A stretch of 64,000 bases of DNA from contig NZ_CP017279.1 in NCBI RefSeq assembly GCF_001750725.1, positions 1,550,001 through 1,614,000 of the forward strand, given 5' to 3'. This document shows positions 28,698 to 38,696 of the stretch, piece by piece. The position numbers and the translations under genes were made by a program. This DNA comes from Enterobacter ludwigii (GTDB taxonomy: Bacteria > Pseudomonadota > Gammaproteobacteria > Enterobacterales > Enterobacteriaceae). A model generated the notes under the pieces. That model was not told the origin of the DNA, did not search any database, and saw only the letters and a program-made list of their open reading frames with translations. Numbering within the stretch: position 1 is the stretch's first letter; the number at the start of each line of letters is the position of its first letter.

Positions 28698-29693
28698 TTA
28701 CTCCAGCGCCAGCAGCGCAAAACTCGCCAGCCAGTGTCCACCGCTGTAGTGGCTGCCCACCACATGCTCGACGCTTGCCGTCAGATGTCCGTTGACTGCC
28801 TCGCGCAGCGCCTGTTGTCCCGGATGGTTATCCGGCAACGCGCGGGCAATATGCTTCATGCACCAGGCGCGGCTGAGGTTTAACCCATCCAGATGGGCAA
28901 TTTTCGGGTCGGTACGATCGCTCACCTCTGCCGGGTGCATCAGGGCCGAAACAGACCCCACATCAGGAAGAAAGGCGTCAAACCACGTCGGGAAATGCTC
29001 CGCCACCTTACTCATCAACAGCGCTTCCGTCAGCGCGCCGGAAATATACTCATCACCACCCGGTTCATAGTGAGCCGGGTAATGCGTGTCAGCCAGATAA
29101 AAGCGCGTCGCCGCCGTCAGAATAGCCTGTTCAAGGGCGTTATCCTGCACTTCACGGGCGTAATCAATCCCCAGCGCCAGGGCAAAAGCGGTGTTGTAAT
29201 GCGTACCGACACGGATCGGATAGGTGAGCTTGCTGAGGTAATCCACCAGCCTGTCGCGAATGTCCTGCGTTAACGGCTGCAGTGTCTGATGCCAGCTGGC
29301 GGCCTGAGGTAACGCGGATTGCTTCAGCTCCTGCGCCAGCGCCAGAAGCCAGCCGTAGCCATAAGGGCGCTCGAACGAGGCGCGAAACGGTGCATTGAAA
29401 TAGGCCAGCTCTTTCTCCACCTTCTCCTGCGTGATGTGTTCATCAAACAGGGCGACAATTTCATCCCGGCACGACAGTTCAGGGTAAAGCCGCACGCAGC
29501 GCAGCAGCAGCCAGTAGCCGTGCACCGCCGAGTGCCAGTCGAAGCAGCCATAAAAAATGGGGTGCAGTTCGCGGGGTGGCAGGACATCACCGTCATCATT
29601 AAGCAGGTGCATAATGTGGTTCGGATATTCCTGGCGTAAATAGGTCAAAGGCATGCGGGCAAACGCGTCGGCCTGGTGTTGCGTTAATTCCAT
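28698..29693 (-). CDS. DUF2891 family protein
   Basis: 331 residues, recognisable as DUF2891 by its start (QADAFARMPLTYLRQEYPNH), the CFDWHSAVHGYW block and PAHYEPGGDEYISGAL. The protein is soluble, helical and probably an alpha/alpha-barrel enzyme; conserved His, Trp and Asp in FDWHSAVHG could be catalytic. It lies 26 bases downstream of a DUF969/DUF979 pair, with AAGGAG before the ATG. That association suggests a shared role in uptake and use of a small molecule, perhaps a 5-oxoproline-type compound. Substrate is inference. Confidence 0.75.
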   Translation of the reverse strand: MELTQHQADAFARMPLTYLRQEYPNHIMHLLNDDGDVLPPRELHPIFYGCFDWHSAVHGYWLLLRCVRLYPELSCRDEIVALFDEHITQEKVEKELAYFNAPFRASFERPYGYGWLLALAQELKQSALPQAASWHQTLQPLTQDIRDRLVDYLSKLTYPIRVGTHYNTAFALALGIDYAREVQDNALEQAILTAATRFYLADTHYPAHYEPGGDEYISGALTEALLMSKVAEHFPTWFDAFLPDVGSVSALMHPAEVSDRTDPKIAHLDGLNLSRAWCMKHIARALPDNHPGQQALREAVNGHLTASVEHVVGSHYSGGHWLASFALLALE

Positions 29694-29719
29694 ATCAGCT
29701 CCTTAGATCGTTGCCGCGC

Positions 29720-30706
29720 TTAGCGAAAAACGAGGAAATACATTAAGAACACGTTGACCACCAGCAGGGTTAACGCCGTTGGGATCTGGATCTTGATCAC
29801 CTGGTACTTATCTTTAAGCTCCAGCAGCGCGGCCGGAACGATATTAAAGTTGGCCGCCATCGGCGTCATCAGCGTGCCGCAATAGCCCGCGTACATGCCA
29901 ATCGCCAGCAGCGGTGCCGGGTTACCATGGTGAACGTTAATCAGGAACGGCAAGGCGATACCGGCGCTGAGCACCGGGAATGCCGCGAAGGCGTTGCCCA
30001 TGATCATGGTGAAAAGCGCCATGCCCACGCAGTAAATCACCACCAGCATGAACCGGCTATCGGGGTTCACAAACAGGCTAACGACCTTCTGGACTGACTC
30101 ACCGGTGTTCGCCACCACAAACACCCCGCCCAGCATGGCCAGCATCTGTGGCAAAATCACCGCCCAGCCAATGGTGTCGACCAGGCGCCGGGACTGGCGA
30201 ATAGCCTGCAATGGCGTGCCTTTTGTCAGCCACCAGCCGGTCAGGATCGCCGCCACACAGGCGACGCACAGTGCCGCCAGCGTGAGCTGTTTCTGGTCAA
30301 GAAGGAATACGCCCCCTATCGACACCCCTTTCAGGAATAATGTCCCGATCACCGTAACCACCGGGATCATCAGCGCAGGCAGGAAAAGCCAGTTTTTCAG
30401 CCGCGTTGACGAGGCTTCGCGCTCGGCATCGGTAGCCATTTTATAATGCCCCTTCCCGACCAGACCAAAGCCCGCCAGCAGAGCAATCACAATGACGCAG
30501 CCGCCGATAATTCGATAAGCAAGGGATTTGCCCAGCTCCTGCACCATCAGGTCGCCAAACAGGAAGATCCCGCCGAACAGGAACCAGAATAGCGCGGTGG
30601 TAAAACGTTTAGGATTCGCGCGATCGCGCAGGGTCATCACGACCAGCAGCATCACGACAAAGCCGATCAGGTAATACACGCGGTTAATGGTGATCAGGGT
30701 CATCAT
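29720..30706 (-). CDS. DUF979 family membrane permease subunit
   Basis: 328 residues with about nine to ten hydrophobic segments. Belongs to DUF979, always paired with DUF969 as a two-part permease. Its ATG overlaps the DUF969 stop by four bases (ATGA), so the two are translationally coupled. In other bacteria the pair occurs with 5-oxoproline or pyroglutamyl-peptidase genes, which suggests uptake of 5-oxoproline; no such peptidase gene is in this window. Confidence 0.75.
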   Translation of the reverse strand: MMTLITINRVYYLIGFVVMLLVVMTLRDRANPKRFTTALFWFLFGGIFLFGDLMVQELGKSLAYRIIGGCVIVIALLAGFGLVGKGHYKMATDAEREASSTRLKNWLFLPALMIPVVTVIGTLFLKGVSIGGVFLLDQKQLTLAALCVACVAAILTGWWLTKGTPLQAIRQSRRLVDTIGWAVILPQMLAMLGGVFVVANTGESVQKVVSLFVNPDSRFMLVVIYCVGMALFTMIMGNAFAAFPVLSAGIALPFLINVHHGNPAPLLAIGMYAGYCGTLMTPMAANFNIVPAALLELKDKYQVIKIQIPTALTLLVVNVFLMYFLVFR

Positions 30707-31425
30707 GGCGCGATCTCCTGTGTACCCTGCTCAGCGCGCCAGGACATAACGTCACGACGGATGCTGGCATCCAGACGCAACAGGCGCGTCATATGAATAA
30801 TCAACGCCGCGATGGCGGTCGGAATGGCCCACAGGCCGATATGCAACGGTTCAATGCCCTGTATCCCATTCTCTTTCAGGAAAGCGTCGATCAGCAGCAC
30901 CGCGCCAAACGCGATAAAAATATCTTCGCCAAAGAAAACCGCGATGTTGTCGCACGCCGCGGCATGCGCTTTGATCTTGTCCCGGATATGTTGCGGCAGT
31001 TCGCCATACTCATTGAGCGCTGCGCCTTCGGCCATCGGTGCCAGCAGCGGACGAACCGTCTGAGCATGCCCACCCAGCGACATCAATCCCAGCGCGGCCG
31101 TCCCTTCACGCGCCACAAAATAGAGCATCAGAATACGTGCCGAGGTGGCGCTGGCAATCTTTGCCACCCACGCCTGCGCCCGCTCTTTCAACCCGTAATA
31201 TTCCAGCAGGCCAATAACCGGCAGGATCAGAATAAAGGTCGCCAGGGAACGACTGTTGACGAACTTCTCGCCAAAGGTCTCCAGCAACATCCCAAAATCC
31301 ATGCCAACCAGCAGTCCGGTAGCCAGCCCCGCCACCACAACCACCAGTAGCGGGTTGAAACGCAGAGCAAAACCAATAACCACCACCGGTATACCGATGA
31401 GCGGCAACAGTGTCGAACCGTCCAT
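30703..31425 (-). CDS. DUF969 family membrane permease subunit
   Basis: 240 residues with about six hydrophobic segments (LLPLIGIPVVVIGFALRF, LLVVVVAGLATGLLVG). It is the first gene of the DUF969-DUF979-DUF2891 operon. The upstream region holds an elaborate inverted repeat at 31585-31635, probably the binding site of the divergent winged-helix regulator. Confidence 0.75.
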   Translation of the reverse strand: MDGSTLLPLIGIPVVVIGFALRFNPLLVVVVAGLATGLLVGMDFGMLLETFGEKFVNSRSLATFILILPVIGLLEYYGLKERAQAWVAKIASATSARILMLYFVAREGTAALGLMSLGGHAQTVRPLLAPMAEGAALNEYGELPQHIRDKIKAHAAACDNIAVFFGEDIFIAFGAVLLIDAFLKENGIQGIEPLHIGLWAIPTAIAALIIHMTRLLRLDASIRRDVMSWRAEQGTQEIAP

Positions 31426-31584
31426 AAACGTTTACCCTATCCAAAGTGAGCGTTGCGCGCCGGCGGCTATTTTTTTAATACTTCGCATCATGGCGAAGCG
31501 GGATGCAGTGCGGCGCGCGATGTTGTGTTTTGCGTCAGGCTCCGCAGAACCTGCACTAAAAAGCTATATCTGAACCACAAAAAC

Positions 31585-31635
31585 ATGTAAACAATTTATC
31601 AATAAAATGTTCTTATTTTATCGATGAGTTTACAT
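31585..31635. promoter_or_regulatory. Nested inverted repeat, likely operator
   Basis: Outer arms ATGTAAAC and GTTTACAT enclose inner arms ATCAATAAAAT and ATTTTATCGAT (10 of 11 complementary) around the loop GTTCTT. It lies between the divergent DUF969 operon and the winged-helix gene, 36 bases before the latter. Confidence 0.6.
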
Positions 31636-31670
31636 TTCCGGACCAACGTCACCCCCCCGTAAGGAACGTT

Positions 31671-32219
31671 ATGACTGCAAAGAAGAGTGCTGGATCATCA
31701 AATCACGACGATATAACCGATGGCCGTATCGTGTCCTCTCGCCATCTGGTATCGGAACGTTGCGCGGAATTATCAGAGCTGGAGTACGCGTTGATCATGA
31801 CCAGCAACGCGTTTAACAAATGGATGGTGCGCTGCATGACCGCCGCCGGTGAGCCAGATATGGGCGCTTTTGATGTCTCGCTTCTGCATCACGTGAACCA
31901 CCGCGACCGCAAGAAAAAGCTGGCCGACATCTGCTTTGTCCTGAACGTGGAAGATACCCATGTGGTGACGTATGCACTGAAGAAGCTGGTCAAGGCGGGC
32001 TACGTGACGAGTGAAAAAGCCGGAAAAGAGCTCTATTTCTCAACGACGGAGGAAGGGAAAGCGCTATGCATGAAATACCGCGACGTGCGGGAAGCGTGCC
32101 TGATCAATATCCATGCGGAGAGCGGGATTTCCGGAGCGTCTATAGGTGACACCGCGCAGCTGCTTCGGACCATATCTTCCCTGTATGACACCGCCGCGCG
32201 GGCGGCGGCATCACTGTAG
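31671..32219 (+). CDS. MarR-like winged-helix regulator
   Basis: 182 residues with a winged-helix core (ELEYALIMTSNAFNKWMVRC; DRKKKLADICFVLNVEDTHV; LKKLVKAGYVTSEKAGKELY, each in part), typical of MarR-like proteins annotated with the DUF969/DUF979 cluster. AAGGAACG precedes the ATG. Divergent from the permease operon across the inverted repeat at 31585, so it likely controls it. The stop touches the glgX stop with no bases between; no terminator was seen there. Confidence 0.75.
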   Translation: MTAKKSAGSSNHDDITDGRIVSSRHLVSERCAELSELEYALIMTSNAFNKWMVRCMTAAGEPDMGAFDVSLLHHVNHRDRKKKLADICFVLNVEDTHVVTYALKKLVKAGYVTSEKAGKELYFSTTEEGKALCMKYRDVREACLINIHAESGISGASIGDTAQLLRTISSLYDTAARAAASL

Positions 32220-34295
32220 TTAAGGGCGTCTGAAAAGCGAAATACTTCGTCCGGCCAGATGGTATTCCACGGCTTTGGTGATGACCGTCCCGGGGACAAC
32301 GTCATCCGCCGTGGAGAGTTCCAGTACCCATCCTCCTTCGCCAAACTGGGGGATCTGGAACGGCACGGTGCCTTCAAACGGGTTAAACAGCATCAGCACA
32401 TCGTGCCAGAGGCCCGGCTCCTGTCTGAGGTCCGGTCTGCTGATGGATACGCCGAGGGTTGAACCTTCATCCCACTGCTCATCCTGCTGCGGGCCGCCGC
32501 CGGCGTTAAACCAGCGGATCTCAAGCCCGTCGCGCCAGCTTTCACGCCGCAGCAACGGCTGTTTCGCGCGAAGGGCAATCAGATGGCGGGTAAAGTCGCG
32601 CAGAGCGGTGTCGTTTTCCGATAACCCCTTCCAGTCGATCCAGGAGATCTCGCTGTCCTGGCAATACCCGTTATTGTTGCCCTTTTGCGTACGGCCAAAC
32701 TCATCCCCGGCCAGCAGCATTGGCGTGCCATGAGAGAACAACAGCGTGGTGAGGAAATTACGCTTCTGCCGCTCCCGGGTAGCGATAATATCCGGATTCT
32801 CTGTCGGCCCTTCCTCTCCGTAGTTATACGACCGGTTATCGTTATGCCCGTCGTTATTGTCTTCACCATTGTCGGCATTATGCTTTTCGTTGTAAGACAC
32901 CAGGTCGTTCAACGTAAAGCCGTCGTGGGCGGTAATAAAGTTGATGCTGGCCCACGGACGGCGTCCGCGCAGGTCGTACAAGTCACCGGAACCTAGCAGG
33001 CGCGCGGCGAAGTCGTTAGACACGTTATCGCCCTTCCAGTACTCACGTACGGTATCGCGGTATTTGTCGTTCCACTCCCCCCAGCCTGGCGGGAAGCCGC
33101 CGACCTGATAACCGCCGGGGCCGATATCCCAGGGCTCACCAATCAGCTTCAGACGGGATAACACCGGATCCTGCGTGACGGCATCGAAAAAGCCACCGCG
33201 CGGATCAAAGCCTTCGGGCTCACGGCCCAGAATTGTCCCAAGGTCGAAACGGAAACCGTCAATATGCATCGATTCGGCCCAGTAGCGCAGTGAATCCATC
33301 ACCATCTGCAGCACTCTCGGGTGGGAGGTATTCACCGTATTCCCCGTGCCGGTGTCGTTAATGTAATACCGGTGTTGATCGGGTAAGGTGCGGTAATAGC
33401 TGAAGTTATCGATCCCCTTAAACGACAGCGTTGGGCCGAGCTCATTGCCTTCTGCTGTGTGGTTATAGACAACATCAAGGATCACCTCGATGCCTGCGTC
33501 ATGATAGGCGCGCACCATATCGCGAAAACCCTGGATCCCCGCCGGACCGTAATAGCGTGACGCCGGCGCAAAGAAGCCGAGCGTGTTGTAGCCCCAGAAG
33601 TTTTTCAGCCCCCTGTCGAGCAGGTGTTGATCGTCCGGGAACCAGTGAACCGGCAGCAGTTCAACCGAGGTGATGCCAAGGCTTTTGATGTAATCGACCG
33701 AGGCTTTGTGTCCCATCCCTTCAAACGTACCGCGAAGTTCAGGCGGGATCGCCGGGTTAAGCTGGGTAAAGCCCTTCACGTGGCTCTCATACACAACGGT
33801 ATTCGGCCACGGAATGGTTGGCCGGTTATCATCCTGCCAGTCAAAAGCATTGGGGTCGATGACCTTGCATTTTGGCGTGAACGGCGCGCTGTCGCGGGTA
33901 TCAAAACTGAGGTCAAGATCGTCATGACCCAGCTCATAGCCGAAATGGGCGTCGTTCCAGTCGATATCGCCCACCAGTTCACGGGCATACGGATCGATAA
34001 GCAGTTTATTGGGGTTGAAGCGATGCCCGTTTTCCGGGTCATAGGGGCCGTAAACACGATAGCCGTACAGCGTGCCAGGCTTCAGGTCCGGCACATAGCC
34101 GTGCCACACTTCATGGGTATATTCCGGCAGCTCCAGCCGGGCGATTTCGGTTTTTCCTGAAGGGTCAAACAGACAGAGCTCAACTCGCTCCGCATGTGCT
34201 GAAAACAGCGCAAAGTTGACCCCCTTCCCGTCATAATTTGCGCCTTGCTGCTGGCCATGACCGGCCCGAATTTCAAACGTATTATCCTTTGGCAT
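32220..34295 (-). CDS. glgX: Glycogen/maltodextrin debranching enzyme (GlgX/TreX)
   Basis: 691 residues, GH13 family. An N-terminal CBM48-like domain is followed by the (beta/alpha)8 barrel with catalytic motifs DGFRFD (nucleophile), IGEPWD (acid/base) and TAHDG. It hydrolyses alpha-1,6 branches and supplies linear maltooligosaccharides. It is the last gene of a treZ-treY-glgX operon, 16 bases after treY, so treX is an equally apt name. This is separate from the usual glgBXCAP operon, which is not in this window. Confidence 0.88.
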   Translation of the reverse strand: MPKDNTFEIRAGHGQQQGANYDGKGVNFALFSAHAERVELCLFDPSGKTEIARLELPEYTHEVWHGYVPDLKPGTLYGYRVYGPYDPENGHRFNPNKLLIDPYARELVGDIDWNDAHFGYELGHDDLDLSFDTRDSAPFTPKCKVIDPNAFDWQDDNRPTIPWPNTVVYESHVKGFTQLNPAIPPELRGTFEGMGHKASVDYIKSLGITSVELLPVHWFPDDQHLLDRGLKNFWGYNTLGFFAPASRYYGPAGIQGFRDMVRAYHDAGIEVILDVVYNHTAEGNELGPTLSFKGIDNFSYYRTLPDQHRYYINDTGTGNTVNTSHPRVLQMVMDSLRYWAESMHIDGFRFDLGTILGREPEGFDPRGGFFDAVTQDPVLSRLKLIGEPWDIGPGGYQVGGFPPGWGEWNDKYRDTVREYWKGDNVSNDFAARLLGSGDLYDLRGRRPWASINFITAHDGFTLNDLVSYNEKHNADNGEDNNDGHNDNRSYNYGEEGPTENPDIIATRERQKRNFLTTLLFSHGTPMLLAGDEFGRTQKGNNNGYCQDSEISWIDWKGLSENDTALRDFTRHLIALRAKQPLLRRESWRDGLEIRWFNAGGGPQQDEQWDEGSTLGVSISRPDLRQEPGLWHDVLMLFNPFEGTVPFQIPQFGEGGWVLELSTADDVVPGTVITKAVEYHLAGRSISLFRRP

Positions 34296-34311
34296 TTTTT
34301 GTTCTCCACGA

Positions 34312-36780
34312 TCATTCGCAGGTAAGCAGAACCATTAAGCATCCCGTTTCAGACGTTACATCCAGCGTCTCTTGCAGAACCCGGCTTTCACCGGTGAACA
34401 GATCCCGGTAGCGTTTTCCTGCCAGCGCATCGGGTATAGCAATAGTGGTATTGGCCCACAGTGCTTCATGGGTTGTCACGTCGAAGACCAGCCGCGGCAC
34501 GGCAACAATCAGCGCCTCCTCGTCTTTCACGCGTGCGTAAACAATCAGGTTCTCCGCCCGCTCGCCGCTCACCTTCAGCGGCAGCCAGTCACCGTAATGG
34601 AATAGCGCGGCATAATGCGGACGAAGACGTAACAGCGTGGCGGTGACATATTGCTTAACGCTTCCGTCTCGCCAGCATTCCGGGCGGGCAAACACCCCGG
34701 CATCCGCCGTGCTGAGGTGGTGCACCAGCGCGGGGAAATCCGGTTCCCGTCGGTTATCCGGGTCGACAAGGCTAAAGTTAAGCGCTTCGCAGCCCTGATA
34801 GATGTCCGGTACCCCGGGTGCGGTGAGTTTGATCACCGTCTGGCTGAGGCTGTTCATCAGCCCGGCACGGATAAAGGGCTGCATCGCCTCACTGAAATCC
34901 TTCAGGAACAGCGTGTTGTCCGGTGAAAGCAGATGCCGGGCATAGCTCAACACCACGCTCTCATAGCTTTCGTTGCTGTCTATCCAGTCTGTGCGTTGTT
35001 TGGCTTCGCGCAGCGCTTTCTCCAGGAAGCCGAGGAAGCGCTCTTCGAGTGATTTCAGCCCGTCGACATCGTCAGGTGACAGCGTGGCGGGCCAGACGCC
35101 GGCCAGAGCCTGATAAATCATCCAGGTATCGGCAGCGTTCGGCGCGGTACCGTCGCTCAGAAAACGCACGTGGGTTTGATTCATCTGCCGCCAGCGGGCC
35201 AGATTTTCGCCCCACTGTTCCGGCGCTTCCGTCAGGGTATAGAGGCGTGCCCGGGCATCTTCACCGCGCTTCGTGTCATGGGTGGATGTCCCGAGTAAGG
35301 CGTCAGGCTGACGGGCAAGACGGATGCGCATTTCCTGATGAAAACGCGATAGCGAAAAGGCGCGCGGCGTCGGGTCTGCCCCCACTTCGTTAAGCGCCAG
35401 CTCCAGGTTATGGCGAAAGAACAGCGTATCTTCCACGGATTTCGCCATCAGTGGCCCGGTGAGTTGCTGGAAGCGGGTTCTGAAACGTGCCGCGTCGTCG
35501 TGGCAATTTTCAGGAAGATCGCCGGTGAGAATGCACACGATCAGGCTCAGGGCCGCTTCAGAAGTGTTAACGCTTGCGACAACGCGATTGAGCAGCGCCA
35601 CGTCAGAGGCGGTTAATCCATCACGGGTGCCGTAGGTCCGATACACCGGAAACGCGATCAGCAACTCGCGCAACGCATGGTGGATCTCATCGGGTTGCAG
35701 TTCAACCGCATTGCGTCGGGCAAGATCGATGGCGATAGTTAACAGGGTAGTGAATTCGCCCTCAAAATTGCGATCGGTCATCAGCCCTTTGGCATCCCGT
35801 AACGCTGCAAACCGATCAACGGTTTCCCCGAGCGTGTCGTCATGGATTTTCTCCAGGCGGTCAAGGCGGCTGTCGTCCACCAGAACTTCCGCCAGCGAGG
35901 CAATAAACTCGTACCCCGTGGTACCGGAGACTGGCCATTCGACGGGCAGCTGTTCCCCTTTGGCGAGAATTTTTTCAACCGTGATGTAACACGCCGGTCC
36001 GGTTGCCTGGCGCAGACGCTGCAGATAGCCCAGCGGATCGGCCAGACCGTCGATATGGTCAATTCGCAGACCGTCAACGACGCCAGAATGAACCAGTTCA
36101 AGGATCAATCGGTGTGTATCATTAAATACCGACGCGTCTTCAACCCGCACGCCCACCAGGCCGGTGATTTCGAAGAAACGCCGCCACGAGAGCTGTTTCG
36201 GGGCTTCACGCCAGGACATCAGCCTCCAGCTCTGGGCCTCGTGCAGCGCCGCAATGCTTTTACCCTCCACAAAGGTGCCCGGGTTAAGAGGATAGGCGGT
36301 GTCGTAGTAGACCAGCGCTGCTCTGCCCGTGACAGGGTCACGTTTTACAGTGATGGCGCCCTTCTCAAGCTCCGCCTCAAAGGTGTCGCCCAGAAACGGC
36401 AGCGTAAGCGGCCGTGACCAGTCAATATCGAAATAGCGTGCGTAGCGGCTCTGTTTGCCATGCTCAATCACGTCTCGCCACCAGTGATTCTCCAGCGAGG
36501 TCGACATGTGGTTAGGCACAATATCCAGTATCAAGCCCATTCCCGCCTGCCTGAGCGCGGCCGCCATACGGTCGAATCCTTCTCGTCCGCCAATGGCGGG
36601 GTCGATTTTATTCGGGTCGGTCACGTCATAGCCGTGCGTAGAGCCGGTTGTGGCGGTAAACACAGGTGAGGCGTAAAGATGGCTGATGCCGAGATCTTTC
36701 ATATACGGCACCAGTTCCACGACACGGTCAAACGTCATGCCGTTGCGGAACTGAATACGGTAGGTCGCGGAAGGGATCAT
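34312..36780 (-). CDS. treY: Maltooligosyl trehalose synthase
   Basis: 822 residues, GH13 family. It converts the reducing end of a maltooligosaccharide to a trehalose unit. The start MIPSATYRIQFRNGMTFDRV is typical; catalytic motifs are DGLRIDHIDGL, ITVEKIL and TSTHDTKR. The ATG overlaps the treZ stop by four bases. Together with treZ it makes free trehalose from glycogen-derived glucans. Confidence 0.92.
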   Translation of the reverse strand: MIPSATYRIQFRNGMTFDRVVELVPYMKDLGISHLYASPVFTATTGSTHGYDVTDPNKIDPAIGGREGFDRMAAALRQAGMGLILDIVPNHMSTSLENHWWRDVIEHGKQSRYARYFDIDWSRPLTLPFLGDTFEAELEKGAITVKRDPVTGRAALVYYDTAYPLNPGTFVEGKSIAALHEAQSWRLMSWREAPKQLSWRRFFEITGLVGVRVEDASVFNDTHRLILELVHSGVVDGLRIDHIDGLADPLGYLQRLRQATGPACYITVEKILAKGEQLPVEWPVSGTTGYEFIASLAEVLVDDSRLDRLEKIHDDTLGETVDRFAALRDAKGLMTDRNFEGEFTTLLTIAIDLARRNAVELQPDEIHHALRELLIAFPVYRTYGTRDGLTASDVALLNRVVASVNTSEAALSLIVCILTGDLPENCHDDAARFRTRFQQLTGPLMAKSVEDTLFFRHNLELALNEVGADPTPRAFSLSRFHQEMRIRLARQPDALLGTSTHDTKRGEDARARLYTLTEAPEQWGENLARWRQMNQTHVRFLSDGTAPNAADTWMIYQALAGVWPATLSPDDVDGLKSLEERFLGFLEKALREAKQRTDWIDSNESYESVVLSYARHLLSPDNTLFLKDFSEAMQPFIRAGLMNSLSQTVIKLTAPGVPDIYQGCEALNFSLVDPDNRREPDFPALVHHLSTADAGVFARPECWRDGSVKQYVTATLLRLRPHYAALFHYGDWLPLKVSGERAENLIVYARVKDEEALIVAVPRLVFDVTTHEALWANTTIAIPDALAGKRYRDLFTGESRVLQETLDVTSETGCLMVLLTCE

Positions 36781-38564
36781 AACGATGCTTCTCCATCAGC
36801 AAAGCGAACAACAATACTGTTCGGCGGTAACACCTCGTTCACCTCCGGCCAGCTAAAGAGCGTTTCTCCTGCCAGTGCAGGCACATCAACAGCCTTACTG
36901 CCTGTATTGAACGCCAGAGACAACGTTCCGGTCGGGAATCGCCAGCTCACTGCAATCATGCCGGGCGCCGTCCTGATGACCTTGCCCTCCGCCATGACGC
37001 CCTTTCGCAGTAACGGAACGATATGACGATGGCGCAACGTCAGCAGCGTTCGCGTGAAGCGAAGCCACGTTTTACCGTCATCGGTGGCGACCTTATTCCA
37101 GTCAATTTTAGAGCGAACAAAGGTCTGCACGTCATTCGGGTCGGGGACGGACGCACCGTGCCCGGCATGGCCGGTAAACTCTTTTGCGCGCCCTTCTCGC
37201 ACGGCTTTGGCAAGCTCACCGTGAAAATCGGTAAAGAACAAAAACGGATTGGTTTCACCAAACTCTTCCCCCATAAACAGCAGCGGAATATGGGGCGAAA
37301 GCAGCAGTGCAGCAAGCAACACCCGTGTTTTATCGGCCCCCGCAAGGGCGATCAGTCTCTCTCCCTGAGCGCGGTTGCCGGTTTGATCGTGGTTTTGAAT
37401 AAAATCGACAAAAAACTGTGGCGGCTGCGTGTGACATTCCACGCCGCGCGATTTGCCGGTCTGGAGAGAAACCTCGCCCTGATAGACAAAACCTTCCGTC
37501 AGCGCACGGGCGAGTTTTTTCTCCGGTTCAAAGGCAAAATCCTGGTAGTACGCATGCGTTTCGCCGGTGGCAAAGACATGCGCGGCATTGTGAAAGTCAT
37601 CGTTCCACTCCGCGGTAAAAAGCGGTGTCGCACCGTGTGCGTCACGCGGATGCAGGAAGATAACGTTACGGCTGTCTTCGGTGGTGAGATGGATCTGCCG
37701 CCCGGGGATAGCCTCGCGAATGCGTTCGGCAATCTCCTGCAGGATATGTTTATCCGATGTGTCTTTAATCTGGTCGATGGCATCAAACCGTAATCCATCA
37801 AGATGGTATTCCGTCAGCCAGAACAGCGGGGCTTCGGTAATGTATTGCCTGACTGGCTCAGCCTCGTAAGCAATCCCGTTGCCCCAGGGCGTCATCCGTT
37901 CCGCGTCGAAAAACGCGGGTGACAGCACAGGCAGATAATTCCCTTCCGGGCCGAAGTGGTTAAGCACAATATCCAGCACGACAGAAAGCCCAAGCCCATG
38001 CGCAGCATCGATAAAGGCGTGGAAATCTTCTGGCGTGCCATAGGCAGCGTGCGGTGCATACAGCAATACCCCGTCATATCCCCAGCCGCGCGATCCGCCA
38101 AACTGTGAGACGGGCATGACTTCAATCTGGGTAATGCCAAGTTCAGCCAGGTAAGGCAGTTTTTCAATGGCGGCCCGGAAGGTGCCCTCCGGGGTAAAGG
38201 TGCCGATGTGCAACTCGTAAATCACCGTGTCTTCCCACCGCCGCCCTGCCCACTCCCGGTTGCCGGGCGGATACCGTCTGGCATCGATAACAACCGAGGG
38301 ACCGTTAACATCCCCAGCCTGGGCGCGCGACGCCGGATCGGGTACGGCCATGCCGTCCGGCAAAACATACTGATATTCTGTGCCGTGCGTGACGCCGGGG
38401 ACGTCAATCTGGAACCAGCCGCTGCCGACCGCCGTCATTGGCAAGTCGTTTTCTGCCAGACGTAGCGTAAGTTCTTTCTGTCCTTCTGCCCAGACGCGAA
38501 AACGTACAACGTCATTGGAAATAAACTCAGCACCCCAGTGTTTTTGAAATGTCCTGAATTCCAT
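36777..38564 (-). CDS. treZ: Maltooligosyl trehalose trehalohydrolase
   Basis: 595 residues, GH13 family with an N-terminal immunoglobulin-like domain (FRVWAEGQKELTLRL). The catalytic barrel shows DGLRFDAID, LTTEDS and IQNHDQTGN. It releases free trehalose from the maltooligosyl-trehalose made by TreY. First gene of the operon; the promoter should lie in the 132-base gap shared with the divergent GNAT gene. In enterics the pathway usually supports osmotic or desiccation tolerance. Confidence 0.92.
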   Translation of the reverse strand: MEFRTFQKHWGAEFISNDVVRFRVWAEGQKELTLRLAENDLPMTAVGSGWFQIDVPGVTHGTEYQYVLPDGMAVPDPASRAQAGDVNGPSVVIDARRYPPGNREWAGRRWEDTVIYELHIGTFTPEGTFRAAIEKLPYLAELGITQIEVMPVSQFGGSRGWGYDGVLLYAPHAAYGTPEDFHAFIDAAHGLGLSVVLDIVLNHFGPEGNYLPVLSPAFFDAERMTPWGNGIAYEAEPVRQYITEAPLFWLTEYHLDGLRFDAIDQIKDTSDKHILQEIAERIREAIPGRQIHLTTEDSRNVIFLHPRDAHGATPLFTAEWNDDFHNAAHVFATGETHAYYQDFAFEPEKKLARALTEGFVYQGEVSLQTGKSRGVECHTQPPQFFVDFIQNHDQTGNRAQGERLIALAGADKTRVLLAALLLSPHIPLLFMGEEFGETNPFLFFTDFHGELAKAVREGRAKEFTGHAGHGASVPDPNDVQTFVRSKIDWNKVATDDGKTWLRFTRTLLTLRHRHIVPLLRKGVMAEGKVIRTAPGMIAVSWRFPTGTLSLAFNTGSKAVDVPALAGETLFSWPEVNEVLPPNSIVVRFADGEASL

Positions 38565-38696
38565 TCATTGTCCTCGAATGACCCACATTTTACGCGGAAT
38601 GAAGTACAAGCTTAGTTCAGGATCAAAAGAGTGTTACGCCAGCGGTTTTAATGGCTTCATCTATTATTTATAAAAATATTCACCACAAGGAATACC

